Part shown: piece after piece, positions 1 through 10,865 of the stretch
Numbering within the stretch: position 1 is the stretch's first letter
How the letters are laid out: each line of letters opens with the position of its first letter
Origin: Hippasteria phrygiana
Taxonomy: Eukaryota; Echinodermata; Asteroidea; Valvatida; Goniasteridae
NCBI GenBank assembly: GCA_037893225.1
Contig: JAZGUH010000025.1
Span: 558,001-622,000, forward strand
DNA length: 64,000 bases
Reading direction: 5' to 3'
The notes under the pieces: generated by a model
What the model saw: the letters and a program-made list of their open reading frames with translations, nothing else
Database searches by the model: none
What the model was told of the DNA's origin: nothing
Translations under genes and position numbers: made by a program

Positions 1-250
1 TTTAGGAGAGAAGAAAAAAAAAGGAAGAAAACAAAAATCAGAACAAAAACAACACCTTTTCCTCAAGAATTGCGGAAAAGCCAAAAAAATAAAAAATCTT
101 AACAAAAACAAAGGCTGTTTAGGAAAAACTTCCGAAACAGCCGAAAATGCTGACGAATGGGCAATGATATGAAAATTTAAAAAGTCAATACAATCTCAAC
201 GATTGTTCCTGCCGTTCCGGAGGTTAAGTCGCTTGCATGGATTGTCACTA
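1..250. repeat. dispersed repeat fragment
   Basis: A-rich text with the sequence 'aacaaaaacaaaggctgttt' and nearby 'ggaaaa..cc' words resembles stretches near 57400-57470 and 47990-48110. The three are copies of one dispersed family of unknown class. No coding potential is seen here. Confidence 0.4.
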
Positions 251-404
251 ACCCCCATCGCCTTATGTACTTGCACTTTCAATAATTTAATATATACTTG
301 TTTCTAACTGAAAACATTCTCGTACTCCAACCCTAATGTTTGTTTTTTTTAGCAAAAATTTATCTAGGTCCAGAGCAAAAGAGTAAGTTTGGATATAAAT
401 GTTC

Positions 405-599
405 AGTATATCGATTCGAACCTGCAACCTCAGGAACACTGCACCGGTGCTCCACCAACTGAGCCATCTTGCCCCCATGTGGCAGTCTCCCAAATTGTCA
501 GTGTCCATGTTCGGGGTGCCAGCCAGAAAGCATAAACCCATAATGCCGTATAGCCAGAGATCACGCCCAATTTTACGATACAACCTGGGAAGAGCGACA
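405..599 (-). repeat. tRNA-derived SINE copy
   Basis: On the minus strand a tRNA-like body with an A-box (GGCTCAGTTGG) and a B-box (GGTTCGAATC) lies at about 414-475. Next to it are the shared words CAATTTGGGAGACTGCC and CCAGGTTGTATCGTAAAATT, which also occur in the copies at 35.7, 44.1 and 58.3 kb. The tRNA acceptor side is cut at its outer edge. The other edge of the element, ending in GCGACATTG, touches the 11-bp minisatellite directly. Confidence 0.75.
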
Positions 600-600
600 T

Positions 601-1243
601 TGTTCGCTCTTTGTTCGCTCTGTGTTCGCTCTGTGTTCGCTCTGTGTTCGCGCTTTGTTCGCTCTGTGTTCGCTCTGTGTTCGCTCTGTGTTCGCTCTGT
701 GTTCGCTCTGTGTTCGCTCTGTGTTCGCTCTGTGTTCGCTCTGTGTTCGCTCTGTGTTCGCTCTGTGTTCGCTCTGTGTTCGCTCTGTGTTCGCTCTGTG
801 TTCGCTCTGTGTTCGCTCTGTGTTCGCTCTGTGTTCGCTCTGTGTTCGCTCTGTGTTCGCTCTGTGTTCGCTCTGTGTTCGCTCTGTGTTCGCTCTGTGT
901 TCGCTCTGTGTTCGCTCTGTGTTCGCTCTGTGTTCGCTCTGTGTTCGCTCTGTGTTCGCTCTGTGTTCGCTCTGTGTTCGCTCTGTGTTCGCTCTGTGTT
1001 CGCTCTGTGTTCGCTCTGTGTTCGCTCTGTGTTCGCTCTGTGTTCGCTCTGTGTTCGCTCTTTGTTCGCTCTTTGTTCGCTCTTTGTTCGCTCTTTGTTC
1101 GCTCTTTGTTCGCTCTTTGTTCGCTCTTTGTTCGCTCTTTGTTCGCTCTTTGTTCGCTCTTTGTTCGCTCTTTGTTCGCTCTTTGTTCGCTCTTTGTTCG
1201 CTCTTTGTTCGCTCTTTGTTCGCTCTTTGTTCGCTCTTTGTTC
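601..1243. repeat. 11-bp minisatellite, two unit types
   Basis: More than fifty near-perfect tandem copies of an 11-bp unit. The left block (to about 1057) is TGTGTTCGCTC and the right block is TTTGTTCGCTC, with one or two mixed units at the left end. Because 11 is not a multiple of 3, each reading frame cycles through the same 11-residue repeat. No unit creates a stop in any + frame or in at least two - frames, so the long reading frames here are repeat artefacts and not genes. Confidence 0.95.
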
Positions 1244-1245
1244 AC

Positions 1246-2985
1246 TTTGAAAATGTTTCAAAGTGTTAGGCATTTTGCCCTTCATGTAGGAAGTACAATG
1301 TACATTGTAGGGCTGTTGTCGACAGGCATTTTGTCGACAATGTTGGCGACAACTACATTTTTCTGACATGTCAATACAAATGACTCATTGTCGAAAAAGA
1401 ATAAAATATGAAAGTAAAAAAACATTGCACGCAATTTTTGTCACAAGTTACACATAATAAACTAATGTGAGACCTAGCTTACTATAATGATCTAGTACAT
1501 TAACAACCAATGTTTTTGTATGTGTTTTTTTGTCCAAAAAGCCGACTTATGTGTACTTGCGGTGTATTTAGCCCGTGAGTTTCCGACACCACCATTTACT
1601 TGACTATCTTTCACTATGGCGGTGCACGAAACAGAAATTGAGTTCAACACATGGCGCCGCCAAGCCAAGCCAGCCTTGGCTCGCTCTCAAGTTGCAAAAC
1701 AAGGTCACGACCATTGTTTTACATGGTTCGGCTTATTGTTTTTTCAATTACAATGATTGATAAATGTAATTATTAGTTGTAAAAGTCTGAATAAAAACCT
1801 TTGGGGTGTAACGATATCACAATACGTGTCACAAATTCGCGATACGTAACGTAAAAACAACAAAAAAATAACCCCCATAAAAACCAAACAAATATAAAAG
1901 ACCACCCCCCGCAAATGCTTCATTCTCACACGATATAAAAAAATGAATGTATATATCCTAGTAATGAAGTTACATGTACATGTATGCTCAGTTTCCATAT
2001 GCATGTAATATATACATGTAGTATGAATTTTGTAAGATCTGAAATAAAAACAATATACGTTTTTAAATTGTGCCGCAAAAATATTACCGATTCAGAGACA
2101 TGCATGTAAGCATAACTCCTGGGAAGAATTTAATAACGATCAACAGTGTACACAGCATTTGAAGTGGGGTGATTAAGTTCCATATAAGGTCAACGATCAA
2201 GCAACCCGTTGTATCTGCACTGCACCTACTTAATTTTTATTGGCTGATAACGAACATGCATGCATATCGCATACACAGGTGTGCACACATGACGTCGAGC
2301 TGGAGCTACGGACAATGTACATTGATCGTGGGGTTTTGCCAGCTAAAATAGAACTGGTTGTTCGGCGGACAGCAAGTATGTCAGTCGGACAAATATAATA
2401 CGTGATAAAAAAATGCCCGATGTCCGATCGTAATATCATCGCGTCCATGAATGCAATGGCATTTGGTGTTTTCAATAATAGCCTGGGGACTTCCTAGTCA
2501 CACTGCGCATGGCCCTTGCTTAATACATGACACATGATATTTCCAAATTAAAACATTGCCAAGAACAGGATCGGGGCTTGCAAAAGAACAATGTTTATCG
2601 TTTTAAACAATACATTTACTTAACCTTAAACTAAGAACGTCGGAAATGACCAGGAATGCAACAATTATTACAGAATAAAGGTAAGAAATCAGACCTTCAC
2701 GTCTGCGTTTCAGTAATATAAACAACGTTTTACGTGTAGTCAATGCGTGATTTATTTACCGGACTTGTAACCTACTTTTTGTTGACAATTTGTCGACGTC
2801 AGAGTTCTATTTTGCCAACATGTCAAGAAAAATCACCAACGACAACAGCCCTAGTAGGAAGTACATGTACATGTATGTCCATAACATGCATGTGAAAAAT
2901 GGCAGTAACCACCAATCGACTAGTCTCATATTTATATCTATATATATCTTTATTTATTTATATCTTATTTGTCCTGGGTAGCCTG
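1246..2985. other. non-coding stretch
   Basis: AT-rich sequence upstream of the first recognised kleisin exon. Several ACATGTA words and short GTCGAC motifs (around 1320-1340 and 2790) are seen. No exon, RNA gene or complete mobile element was recognised. Upstream exons of the kleisin gene could be hidden here if short. Confidence 0.4.
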
Positions 2986-2989
2986 ATCT

Positions 2990-3170
2990 GTGCTTTGGCA
3001 CTGTTCTCCCCCAGGGCCCAATTTGAATTGAGAGAAGACAAGATGACGAAGGAAATTTCAGTTTTAGTAGCGGGAGAAAAACCCCAGAACAGTTATTCAT
3101 GGGGAAAACCCAATCCACATAATGCACCTGGATGGGAATCGAACCGGGGTCACAGAGGTGGAAGGCGAGG
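2990..3170 (-). repeat. tRNA-derived SINE with V-SINE-like core, copy 1
   Basis: The minus strand shows a B-box CGGTTCGATTCC at about 3130-3145, then GTGGATTGGGTTTTCC, CTGGGGTTTTTCTCCC and ACTAAAACTG, ending near GCCCTGGGGGAGAACAGTG. The same order is present on the + strand at 62281-62510. The TGGGTTT..CTCC core resembles the conserved central domain of vertebrate V-SINEs. The A-box end is degraded in this copy. Confidence 0.6.
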
Positions 3171-3587
3171 AAAGAACTACATGTACCACACGAACCTGAC
3201 TGGCCATATGTATCATAGAAGCTCAGAAATGTTTGTGATGTCATTACCAAAATAGACATGATACCACAAACTTCTCACATTCTGATATTTGATATGGAAA
3301 ACCAGTGCTTGACCTTTTGTAATGTATTCTAAGTTCAACAATAAGGGACAAATGGCTCTGTGGGTTGCACATACTACATGTACAGTTGTAGTTGGTGTAC
3401 CCAAAAGACATCTGTTCTTGTTGTTATACCAAAAACATCTTGGGGTAGATTTGCTATAAAAGTAAGTTCTAAATTCAGAGGAGTGTCACAAAATGTTTTC
3501 CAACAATTTTGTTTATCAGCACAGACTTATTTTTTTGTCGTTTTCTGCTAATCTGTTGCTAAATGACTTTGAATGACTTTGTTTCAG

Positions 3588-3660
3588 ATGTGAGCCATTT
3601 GTCTGAGTCAAGGGACAGTACCCAACCTTCAAGCTTTCAAATGGAACCAAGCACAGTAAG
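3588..3660 (+). CDS. kleisin-like gene, internal exon
   Basis: A 73-base exon candidate between the acceptor TTTGTTTCAG and the donor GTATGC. Two of its three frames contain early stops. The only open one reads VSHLSESRDSTQPSSFQMEP and onward, a Ser-rich linker typical of the poorly conserved middle of cohesin kleisins. It ends after two bases of a codon, which is the phase required by the exon at 13166. Membership of the gene therefore rests on splice sites and phase rather than on homology. Exons between this one and the next could be missing, because any inserted exon of suitable length would keep the phase. The gene start lies upstream and was not found. Confidence 0.45.
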
Positions 3661-4198
3661 GTATGCTGGGTATTTTAAGGGAATAAAGTGCTGAGGTAGG
3701 GATTGTGTTGTGTAGGCATTCAAGCCATTGTTTTTGTTAGGCAAATTGCGAACAAGTTCTAGGAACCTATTTCTGTCCCCATAGCATTTTTAGTCCCTGC
3801 AACACCTATCGCACAACCTGTGTACAACAAAAGAACAAGATTGTGTGAACAGGAGAGTGCATTATACTTGCAGTGATGGGCCTGCTCGCGGAACAGTTAT
3901 AAATCACCAATTGGAGAGCTTGTCACGTACCTTTGTTTAAAACAAGTTGGAAACTATAACTGAGTAAAGCATTTCCCCTGAACCTGAATAAACGGTAATT
4001 TAGTTTCTGCAGAGTAGATCGAATTACATCGCAAACAATAATGGAGGTACTGGAAACCAGTCTAGCTACAGCAACGTCATATTGACAATCTTTTGGGTGT
4101 TTTTTTTAACCCAGTTCACAGCTGTCACGCACCCATTAATACAGCGCTTAAAAAGTTATTACCACGAACAATAATTTACTCCAGTAATGGGGATCTAT

Positions 4199-4341
4199 CA
4201 CTGCTAAAAATGATTTTCTAATATTTCGTATTTCAAGAAAAATGTTCTTGTCTCACTCCCTAGAAAACTTTTCTAGAGAGTGAAAAAACTGTTCTTGAAA
4301 ACAGACAATTTTCTCATTGTAATAAAACCATTTTGGCAGTG
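4199..4341. mobile_element. mariner-type MITE, CACTGC family
   Basis: Ends CACTGCTAAAAATG and CATTTTGGCAGTG are inverted, and a central palindrome contains CTCACTCCCTAGAAAA. The sequence closely matches the intact copy at 37850-38014, which sits between TA dinucleotides. It is non-autonomous, with no coding sequence. Confidence 0.65.
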
Positions 4342-4343
4342 TG

Positions 4344-6700
4344 CTGTTGACAAAATGGCGGCGCGCACCGCGGCATTCCTTACGAGCGATAATCACGCTA
4401 TAAATTGAGATTTTCATTTAAATAAAGTGCATCATGAAAAACTCATGATTATTTGTGTTTGGGTATTCATTAGAGTAAAATAATTTTGTAAAAGAAACCA
4501 AAAATGGAATTTCCGTGTTCAAATTCACGGGATGAGAGATTTTTCAGTTTTCTGCACACCCACTACTTGTGAACTTTTTAGGAAGAATCTTAAAAGTGGA
4601 TGTCCCTTTGAACAAAAGTGAAATGGAAAAAGTTTGCTCTGAGATATCCTTTCACTCTTATATCCAGCACGATATGGGGCACATATAAATTTGCATAACT
4701 CATGATTTCATTTGTGGTTGACTGACAATTTTTTGTGCATTTTAGAGCATTTCCTGGGCTTTTCAAGTACTTTTTCTCAGGAAAAAACATGAGAGATTTA
4801 ATAGGCTTTCTTAAATGTAGGATATCAACATTTCATCAAATTACCACTTTTCCTTTCTGGACTAGTAATTCTAGTCACAAAATGAGCCATTCCAAGTTTC
4901 AGATATGCAACAGAAGTCCCCTGCCTCATGTGGTTCTTTCGGCACAATGAGCACAGCATTCCTGAAACGTGAATGCAAGTCATTAAACATAAAGTAGAAA
5001 AGAATTGCCAGAGCTTACCCTTTTGGGAGTGCCATAAAGAAAATGTTTCATTTTCAAGCTACAATAAAAGAAAAAATTGTTTTGTAATACAATGTAGGTG
5101 TACTGTTTATGCATGCTATAGCTTAAAAACCCTGAAAATTACAAGAAAAGTACCCCAAAAATTGGCCAGGGGTTCCCCCATGGGCGGTTAGCCCATTTTG
5201 TAGAATGCTGTAAATAAATCATTGTGTTGTTTTAAAAAATTCATGTGAAAACAAATTCAATTAAAATATTGAAACTAACGTTAATATTATTAATTTTACA
5301 AAATTAGGCCTTTCGTTAAAACATGGAGGAAGGAACCTTCCTCCATGGTTAAAATAGTTTCCATTAAAATCAGTTGCAAGTAATATGGGTTTCCATGCTC
5401 GGCGCGCACGGACCGCTGATGTTATGTATTGGCTTAAAAAAAGACCCTATTTTTGATTGCTTTTCCGCCACGCGCGAGACAAAAACGTGGTGATTTGGCA
5501 ACGTCCAACAATCTCGTCCCCATCGTAAATGCCTTTAATACAAAGAACTACGGCCATGAAAAAAAACCTGACGTGCGTGGGGTCGATCTTGTAAGCACTG
5601 CTTAGCAAATTGAGCACACGACCGGCACCAAGAGAACACACGCGCGCACGCGCACAGGAAGGTGCATGCACGAAGAATTGTCCTACAACGGAGGTTCAGA
5701 TTTGGGGCGACACCGACCACGAGGAACTCGTGTGTGTGTGTGTGTGTGCTGTATGGCCACGCGTTCTGCATGGTGCGATGTGTACGTATCTGCAGTATTA
5801 CAAATGGGTGTACGTTGTGTACGACACGGTAAATGTAGGCCTACTGCTTTTTCGTCTAGATTTTGCCGGACATGTAAAATTGCAAGCTAGGCCTTGCGCC
5901 ATGCAATGGACCTGCATCATGTAAGATAATACTGAGCCGTACTATCATAATTATATTGTGCGTATCGGGGATGACAAAATGGGTATCGGCCTGTTTTTTG
6001 CGTATCGGGCAGAAATAATTGCGTATTGGGCCAATACGCAAGTTTGTACGTGAGGAGAACCCTGTGCATAGTCTGGTCGCGCCCCCGAAATGCCAACTTA
6101 TCCAAGACGTTACTACAGATGCAATTACCTGATCGCGATCACGCTGCCTGCGCATTGCAACTGCGAAAGTACAAAAGTACAATAGTAATGTCTTGGAACC
6201 AAGACTACCCTCCCCCCTGCAATTGAGGAAGTGAGTGACCGCTGGACCTGGTAAAAGCTAACTTCCAGCGGAAATGAAGCATGACTCAAAACATGAGGAG
6301 GGGTAAGAAACAATTTTGTAATTACATTATTTCCACGGATGCATTTTGGAGTAATGGGAGACTCGTGTTCCAATTTGTATCACATTCCATTTGCAATTTT
6401 CCTCAATTAATGAGCACCTCCCCCTCCCTAAAAAGAAAACAAATTGTCAACAAGTACACAAATATATGTACAATTCTTAAATACGGGGTTAAATTTAATT
6501 TTAAAAACATAACATTTCTATTTACGCGTTTTGTACAATATATTTTCCCAGGCAATTTTCATCTTGCTTTTGTTCAGAGTTTTTAATAAGTTCAGCTCTG
6601 TCAAGCGTTTGTTGGAAACTTCCACAAATGTTGCCAGGGTAATTTTTCTTGATTGTTGTGCTTGTTTCTGCTTGGTTTTAACTGACTGAAGTCATCACAG
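4344..6700. other. intron sequence without recognised genes
   Basis: Contains a perfect 26-bp palindrome at 5322-5347 (CATGGAGGAAGGAACCTTCC and its mirror), an 18-base TG tract at 5731-5748, and a repeat around 5955-6065 (CGTATCGGG words) with a diverged relative at about 49210-49320. No exon or RNA gene was recognised. Confidence 0.4.
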
Positions 6701-7274
6701 CACTCACAGCTCCTCACAAGATCTTGCAACATAGCTTGTGAAGACATTCCAATTGGCCGCTATCAGGAACTCATTCAGAAAGTTTCCCAAGTTGGGTCAC
6801 AGTTCCAGGACATTATTCCACACAAGTTTGTAGATGCTCACTTTGCCATCAACCACACAAAAACTCTAACAATTGCCAACATGAAACATAAATTGTAGGA
6901 TAATTGTGTAGCATAAATTTCATTACACTGCACTCACATGGTATTTGTTGAAGTAAATATCTCTCTCTTTTTTCATTTTGGCAGATATGTGCATAAAAGA
7001 CTTCATAAGAGCATTCCTACGTAACTTTCATTGTATAGAAAACGCCAAAGCTTTCATTGTATAGAAAACGCCAAAGCTGCAGCTGCTGGAATATTTTGAA
7101 GTAGGCCTTTGGGCTGTTAAACGAGAGTGGTTGAGAATTCGTCCGCACTGGTCAGGTGGTATGTGGGACTACCTGCTGCAACTCATAATAGCAATAAAAT
7201 GTCATCATCTGGCCACGACTCCAGAAGTGCAGGGCAAAGACATCACTGGAAGTTGGAAGAAAAAATCTGAATAG
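6700..7274 (+). pseudogene. unrecognised broken coding remnant
   Basis: Two open stretches lie on the + strand. About 6712-6897 reads CEDIPIGRYQELIQKVSQVG then FVDAHFAINHTKTL; 7065-7274 reads LLEYFEVGLWAVKREWLRI then RPHWSGGMWDYLLQ. They look protein-like in composition but match no family I can name. Between them a 26-bp sequence is exactly duplicated in tandem (7025-7050 and 7051-7076), shifting the frame. A transposon-derived gene or a decayed host gene are both possible. Confidence 0.3.
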
Positions 7275-7369
7275 TTTCAGTTGAAATTTGTTGAATTGTA
7301 AATAATGCAGTTTGGCTACAAAGAATAACAAAAAATTGGAATATACATGTAATTGTTATGCTCTGCTAT

Positions 7370-7537
7370 TTAACAACCCCTTGCGCACGGATGACGCCAA
7401 ATGGCGCAAAAAATAACTGGCACCAGGCCGGATGACGCCATTTGCCGCTATTTGTGCAATTTCAATCTATTGTTGGATTATTGTGTATGTTACGCTTGGC
7501 TGCAAAGGCTGGCGCAACACCGTACTCAAGGGGTTAA
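7370..7537. mobile_element. piggyBac-like MITE, CCCCTTGCG family
   Basis: Flanked by TTAA on both sides, with ends CCCCTTGCGCACGGATGACG and CTCAAGGGG. The interior words TGGATTATTGTGTATGTTAC and GATGACGCCATTTG are shared with 13767-14055 and 38181-38388. A TTAA target and CCC-starting ends are characteristic of piggyBac-type elements. No coding sequence is present. Confidence 0.65.
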
Positions 7538-7614
7538 CTTGCACATTTAAATGTACAATGTATTAGCTTTTACAGTTTAATGAGTGCTAGTCATGTTTAT
7601 GTACATACACATAT

Positions 7615-7815
7615 GTGTACAGGTTCTGTATATATCTCCGAGGATAAGAGGAGAAAGGAAATACAAAGAAACCTTTCAGTCCTCCCACGTCAAGTCTTTT
7701 GTTGAAATTGGTCCTCGCATGTAGAAGTACGTGCTTAGTCTATGGGGTTGGGTTATATTAAAGGAACAATAGGAAACACAAAGCATTGTCCTCGCACATA
7801 TTGGGAAAGTACATG
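7615..7815. repeat. dispersed repeat, copy 1 of 3
   Basis: GTACAGGTTCTGTATATATC, followed by GAGGAGAAAGGAAA, GTGCTTAGTCTATGGGG and AAAGGAACAATAGGAAACAC. The same order occurs at 45370-45515 and 46325-46520. Class unknown; no tRNA boxes or terminal repeats were recognised. Confidence 0.6.
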
Positions 7816-7859
7816 TACCACTGGGTGTGCATACATGTGTGTATGACCAAGTGGATGCA

Positions 7860-8530
7860 GGATATTGGTGAGGAATCTGGCTGTTCGAACCATTAGAGGC
7901 AATGATCAGGCGAAGGGGAATGTCGGGCTTGTGGATCTTGGGTTGGCCGAAGAATCTTGGGCAGGAGGAGCTAGATGGTCTGAGATGTCTATACAGGGTT
8001 GTGGAGATGGCTTCGGATCTTCCGAGGGCTAACAGCTAGCTTGGCGGTGATCGTCCTGTCGGTGGCAGGTGTTGGGTTGCGGGGAAGTCGGTGCTAGGTG
8101 TCTGTGGAAAGGATGTCAGGCAGTACTTGCGGTCGTAGTCCTAGGTGGACATGACCACTGTGGCATTACCCTTATCCGCCTGCATGATGTAGATGACCGG
8201 TCTTGAGAAAGGCTGCGGATGGTGGCTCGTTCACTTGATGTTGTGTTGGGCTTGGGGAGCTTGGCATTCTTGAGGATTTGCTGGACTTGGATGTCAAATT
8301 GTAGTGCTGCATTGAGGGTTGGTGGTGTGTTGGTCCAGGTGTGCAAGCTGCATGGCCTGGTGCTAGCTATGCCTTCTTGGAGAAGTGCTTTGCTTGCCCG
8401 ATCTAGGATGGCTTGGGAGTGGTTGTTGATGGCTTGGGGTCACGGATGAGGAGGCCCTTGGGGATAATGCTGGAGTCTCGGCCTCTTTTCAGGAAGGTCA
8501 GGTTGTTGATGAATCTGGCACGTTTAGTGG
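7860..8530 (-). pseudogene. Penelope-like element, reverse transcriptase fragment
   Basis: Minus-strand fragments match the N-terminal part of Penelope-type reverse transcriptases. A segment with the ADKGNATVVM-type motif lies at about 8140-8200 (frame-shifted), preceded by a stretch of the SERATIRSLSQDRS type. Further on, a PKIHKPDIPLR-type motif is seen at about 7930-7965. Several frameshifts and stops show that it is dead. It points away from the + strand Penelope endonuclease fragment that starts some 30 bases later, so the two halves lie head to head. Confidence 0.65.
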
Positions 8531-8559
8531 TGGTATGTTCCAATGATCTGAGTTATGCA

Positions 8560-9137
8560 ACACCCTGGTTCGCCGAGCCTACAACACCTGTGACCAGTCC
8601 CGCCTAGGTCAAGAACCCCAACACATCAAGGCATCTCTCAAGCTCAACGGATACAACAGAGTCAACACCAACAAGCCCAAGCTCATCACCACCCCACCCG
8701 AACAGCGCCCTCAATTTAAGTCTACAGTCACACTCCTATACATCGGTCACCTCTACCACAGAGCACCAGACAAGATCCAAGCTAAACTATACAGACGCAC
8801 AAGGTCAAGCAAGAGCAAAACACCAAGGCAGGTGTCTACCGCATTCTCTGTGAATGCGGTAAGGTATACATCGGAGAAACCGGCAGAGACCTCAACACAA
8901 GACTTAGGAACACAAGCACACGGCAGGAAAGGAGAAATAAACAAGTCAGCTATCATCAAACACTCACACGAACATGACCACCGCATCAACTGGAGCCAAG
9001 CCAAGATCATCGCCCCAGTCACATTCTGGCACCCAAGATGCATCAGAGAGGCTATCGAAATCCACAAACACAACACAGTTTCTCAAGACATCAGATTCCA
9101 CATCAACGACATCTGGTCCCAACTCCCAGTGTTGTAG
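8560..9137 (+). pseudogene. Penelope-like element, GIY-YIG endonuclease end
   Basis: From 8831 the + strand reads GVYRILCECGKVYIGETGRD, the GIY-YIG nuclease core that Penelope elements carry after the reverse transcriptase. After one frameshift near 8910 it continues with SAIIKHSHEHDHRINW and FWHPRCIREAIEIHKH, the usual C-terminal part of that domain. It stops near 9137. Upstream, 8600-8820 reads HIKASLKLNGYN and similar, a decayed linker. The copy is truncated and inactive. Confidence 0.75.
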
Positions 9138-9300
9138 CCGTCGAGACTGGTCTTGGTCTTGGTCTTGAGACCAGTTTGAAAAAATCTTGGTCTCGAACAC
9201 GAATGGTCTCGGAAGGATCGCTGGTCTTGGTCTTGGTCTCGCACCTGCTGTTCTCGGAATTTTGGAACGAGACCAGCACGAGACCAATTTAAAAATGCAT
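9128..9300. mobile_element. hAT-like end built from GGTCTTGGTCTT words
   Basis: Begins CAGTGTTGTAGCCGTCGAG and continues with many copies of GGTCTT and GGTCTC in both orientations. CAGTG starts and such subterminal word repeats are common in hAT transposons. A BED-finger coding remnant lies 0.7 kb downstream and may belong to the same element. The right end was not found, so the assignment is tentative. Confidence 0.4.
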
Positions 9301-9645
9301 TTTGCATCTTTTCGTACCTGAAAAAATCTTGCAGTTGCCTAACGAAATCGAAATCCTGCGAGAACACTTTACCACCATTAACGTTTCATTCACAAACATT
9401 CTTCATCGTTCTAGCTACTGTACTGACATCTGACTACATGTACATGTACTACGTTCGACTTGGCTACGGCTGGCTTTGACAAACGACATCAGTACAAAAG
9501 TTACCTCGTGCGTTTGCGTGATTATGCATACGCATACATAAGTATGGATGACTGGCCGTAGCCACATTATTGCCACTGGTACCAACTGTAAAAAGACGCG
9601 TATTGAATGCATGGTTGGTTGGCAGGTACCCCGTAGGGCCTGTGC

Positions 9646-9767
9646 GTTTCACACGAATCTGGATCGCGATCAGTGATCCAGCCGCTGGTTCGCTCCATCC
9701 ACTAGGCAAAATCCGGTATGTGAACTAACGCACGGATCACTGATCGCGATCCGGATTCGTGTGAAAC
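9646..9767. repeat. inverted repeat with 34-bp arms
   Basis: Arms 9646-9679 and 9734-9767 match at 33 of 34 positions (GTTTCACACGAATC..). The arms contain GGATCGCGATCAGTGATCC. The pair is flanked by related direct words (AGACGCGT..TGCA..GTTGGT near 9595-9620 and 9798-9825), suggesting a small transposon or a local duplication. Confidence 0.75.
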
Positions 9768-10007
9768 AAACGGGCCCCATTGCCTGGTCCGGTAACTAGA
9801 CGCGTGTAGTATGCACTGTTGGTCGATCTCGAACTTGCCTGGCAAGGCACCATTCTAGGATAGTGTACTGTACGTACGTTGCCATGTGGGAAGCGTGCAT
9901 GCCTGATTGCGAGAAAGTTTGTTGTTTTTTCTAGTTCGTCAGACCGTAAACGCACATAATACACAGTTTAGTCATGTCTGCCAATTCGGCTATCATACAG
10001 TTTGCAT

Positions 10008-10162
10008 AGAAGGACCACAAGGAGTACGTCGATGCCAAAACTGGAGGCAAAAAACATGTCGCAGTGTGTGTGTTTTTTGCTCGAAAAAAACAAGCATCAG
10101 CGATAAGGCAGGAACAACTTCTGCCTTCATCAAACATGTACGGCGTCATCACCCGATGAAGT
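10008..10162 (+). pseudogene. BED zinc-finger fragment, hAT-type transposase
   Basis: The + strand reads CVFCSKKTSISDKAGTTSAF then IKHVRRHHP. This is the C-x2-C...H-x4-H pattern of a BED finger as found at the N-terminus of hAT transposases. The preceding KDHKEYVDAKTGGKKHVA lies in another frame, separated by a shift in a GT-rich stretch. A stop follows two residues after the finger and no DDE or dimerisation part is seen, so this is a remnant. Confidence 0.55.
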
Positions 10163-10424
10163 AGGCTGAGGATTTTTCTTCTTTGCATGCTTGTCAATGT
10201 TATGTTTGTTTCAATATTAAACTTAAATATCTAAATAAAAAAAATATGTTTCATGTTTGATTTTCAATATCCATTGCATGCACATTTAGGCCAAGTTTAG
10301 GTTTTGTTCGAACATAATATAAATAATATTAATAATAGATCATTTTATCATTGTTCATGTGCATTTCGGCTAGTCCAAGTAACCCTTTATCGCCTTTTTA
10401 AACATTTTTGGACATGATCTGGCG

Positions 10425-10516
10425 ATTTGATTAATTCTTAGCCGATAGCATACATCGATCTTAGACTCTATAGGGTCCAAGGTCGATGTATGCTATCGGC
10501 TAAGAATTAATCAAAT
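10425..10516. repeat. 92-bp near-perfect palindrome
   Basis: Arms 10425-10462 and 10479-10516 (38 bp each) are complementary except at one position. The 16-base centre is itself nearly self-complementary. No coding or tRNA signal is present. It could be a very small MITE or a cruciform-forming site. Confidence 0.9.
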
Positions 10517-10744
10517 TTGTCTGAAGACCCAACAACCCAACCCTTAAAACGACCACCAAAATACTACATACGTCACCTGAGGTACATGTACAAGTGAATT
10601 ATAAATGTACTTAGTGAATTATAAATGGTTAGTGGCTGTTTTTGAGAGTGACACTAGATTCTGGTTTTAAAAGTCATTTTATTGGGGTACATGTATATAC
10701 TGCTGCAATAAAATCAACACGGGTTCCAGTATGGCATGACATTT

Positions 10745-10786
10745 TCTTGAGACCGAGGGCCAGGATTCGAACCTGCGACCTATAAA
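10745..10786 (-). repeat. SINE fragment, B-box only
   Basis: GGCCAGGATTCGAACCTGCG read on the minus strand gives a tRNA T-arm and B-box as in the 35.7-kb SINE. The rest of the element is missing. Confidence 0.5.
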
Positions 10787-10865
10787 TATGATTTTTCTAA
10801 TAATCTTTTTATTTAATTTTGCTCCAGTTAAACTTAGTTGTAATTAAAAATGATACCTAATTTTA

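Noticed and set aside
600..1243. A CRISPR-like regular repeat.
   Set aside because: The units are directly tandem without spacers, in animal DNA.
287..1369. Several reading frames of 215-360 codons on both strands.
   Set aside because: They are produced entirely by the stop-free 11-bp minisatellite and the adjacent SINE; residues repeat every 11 positions.
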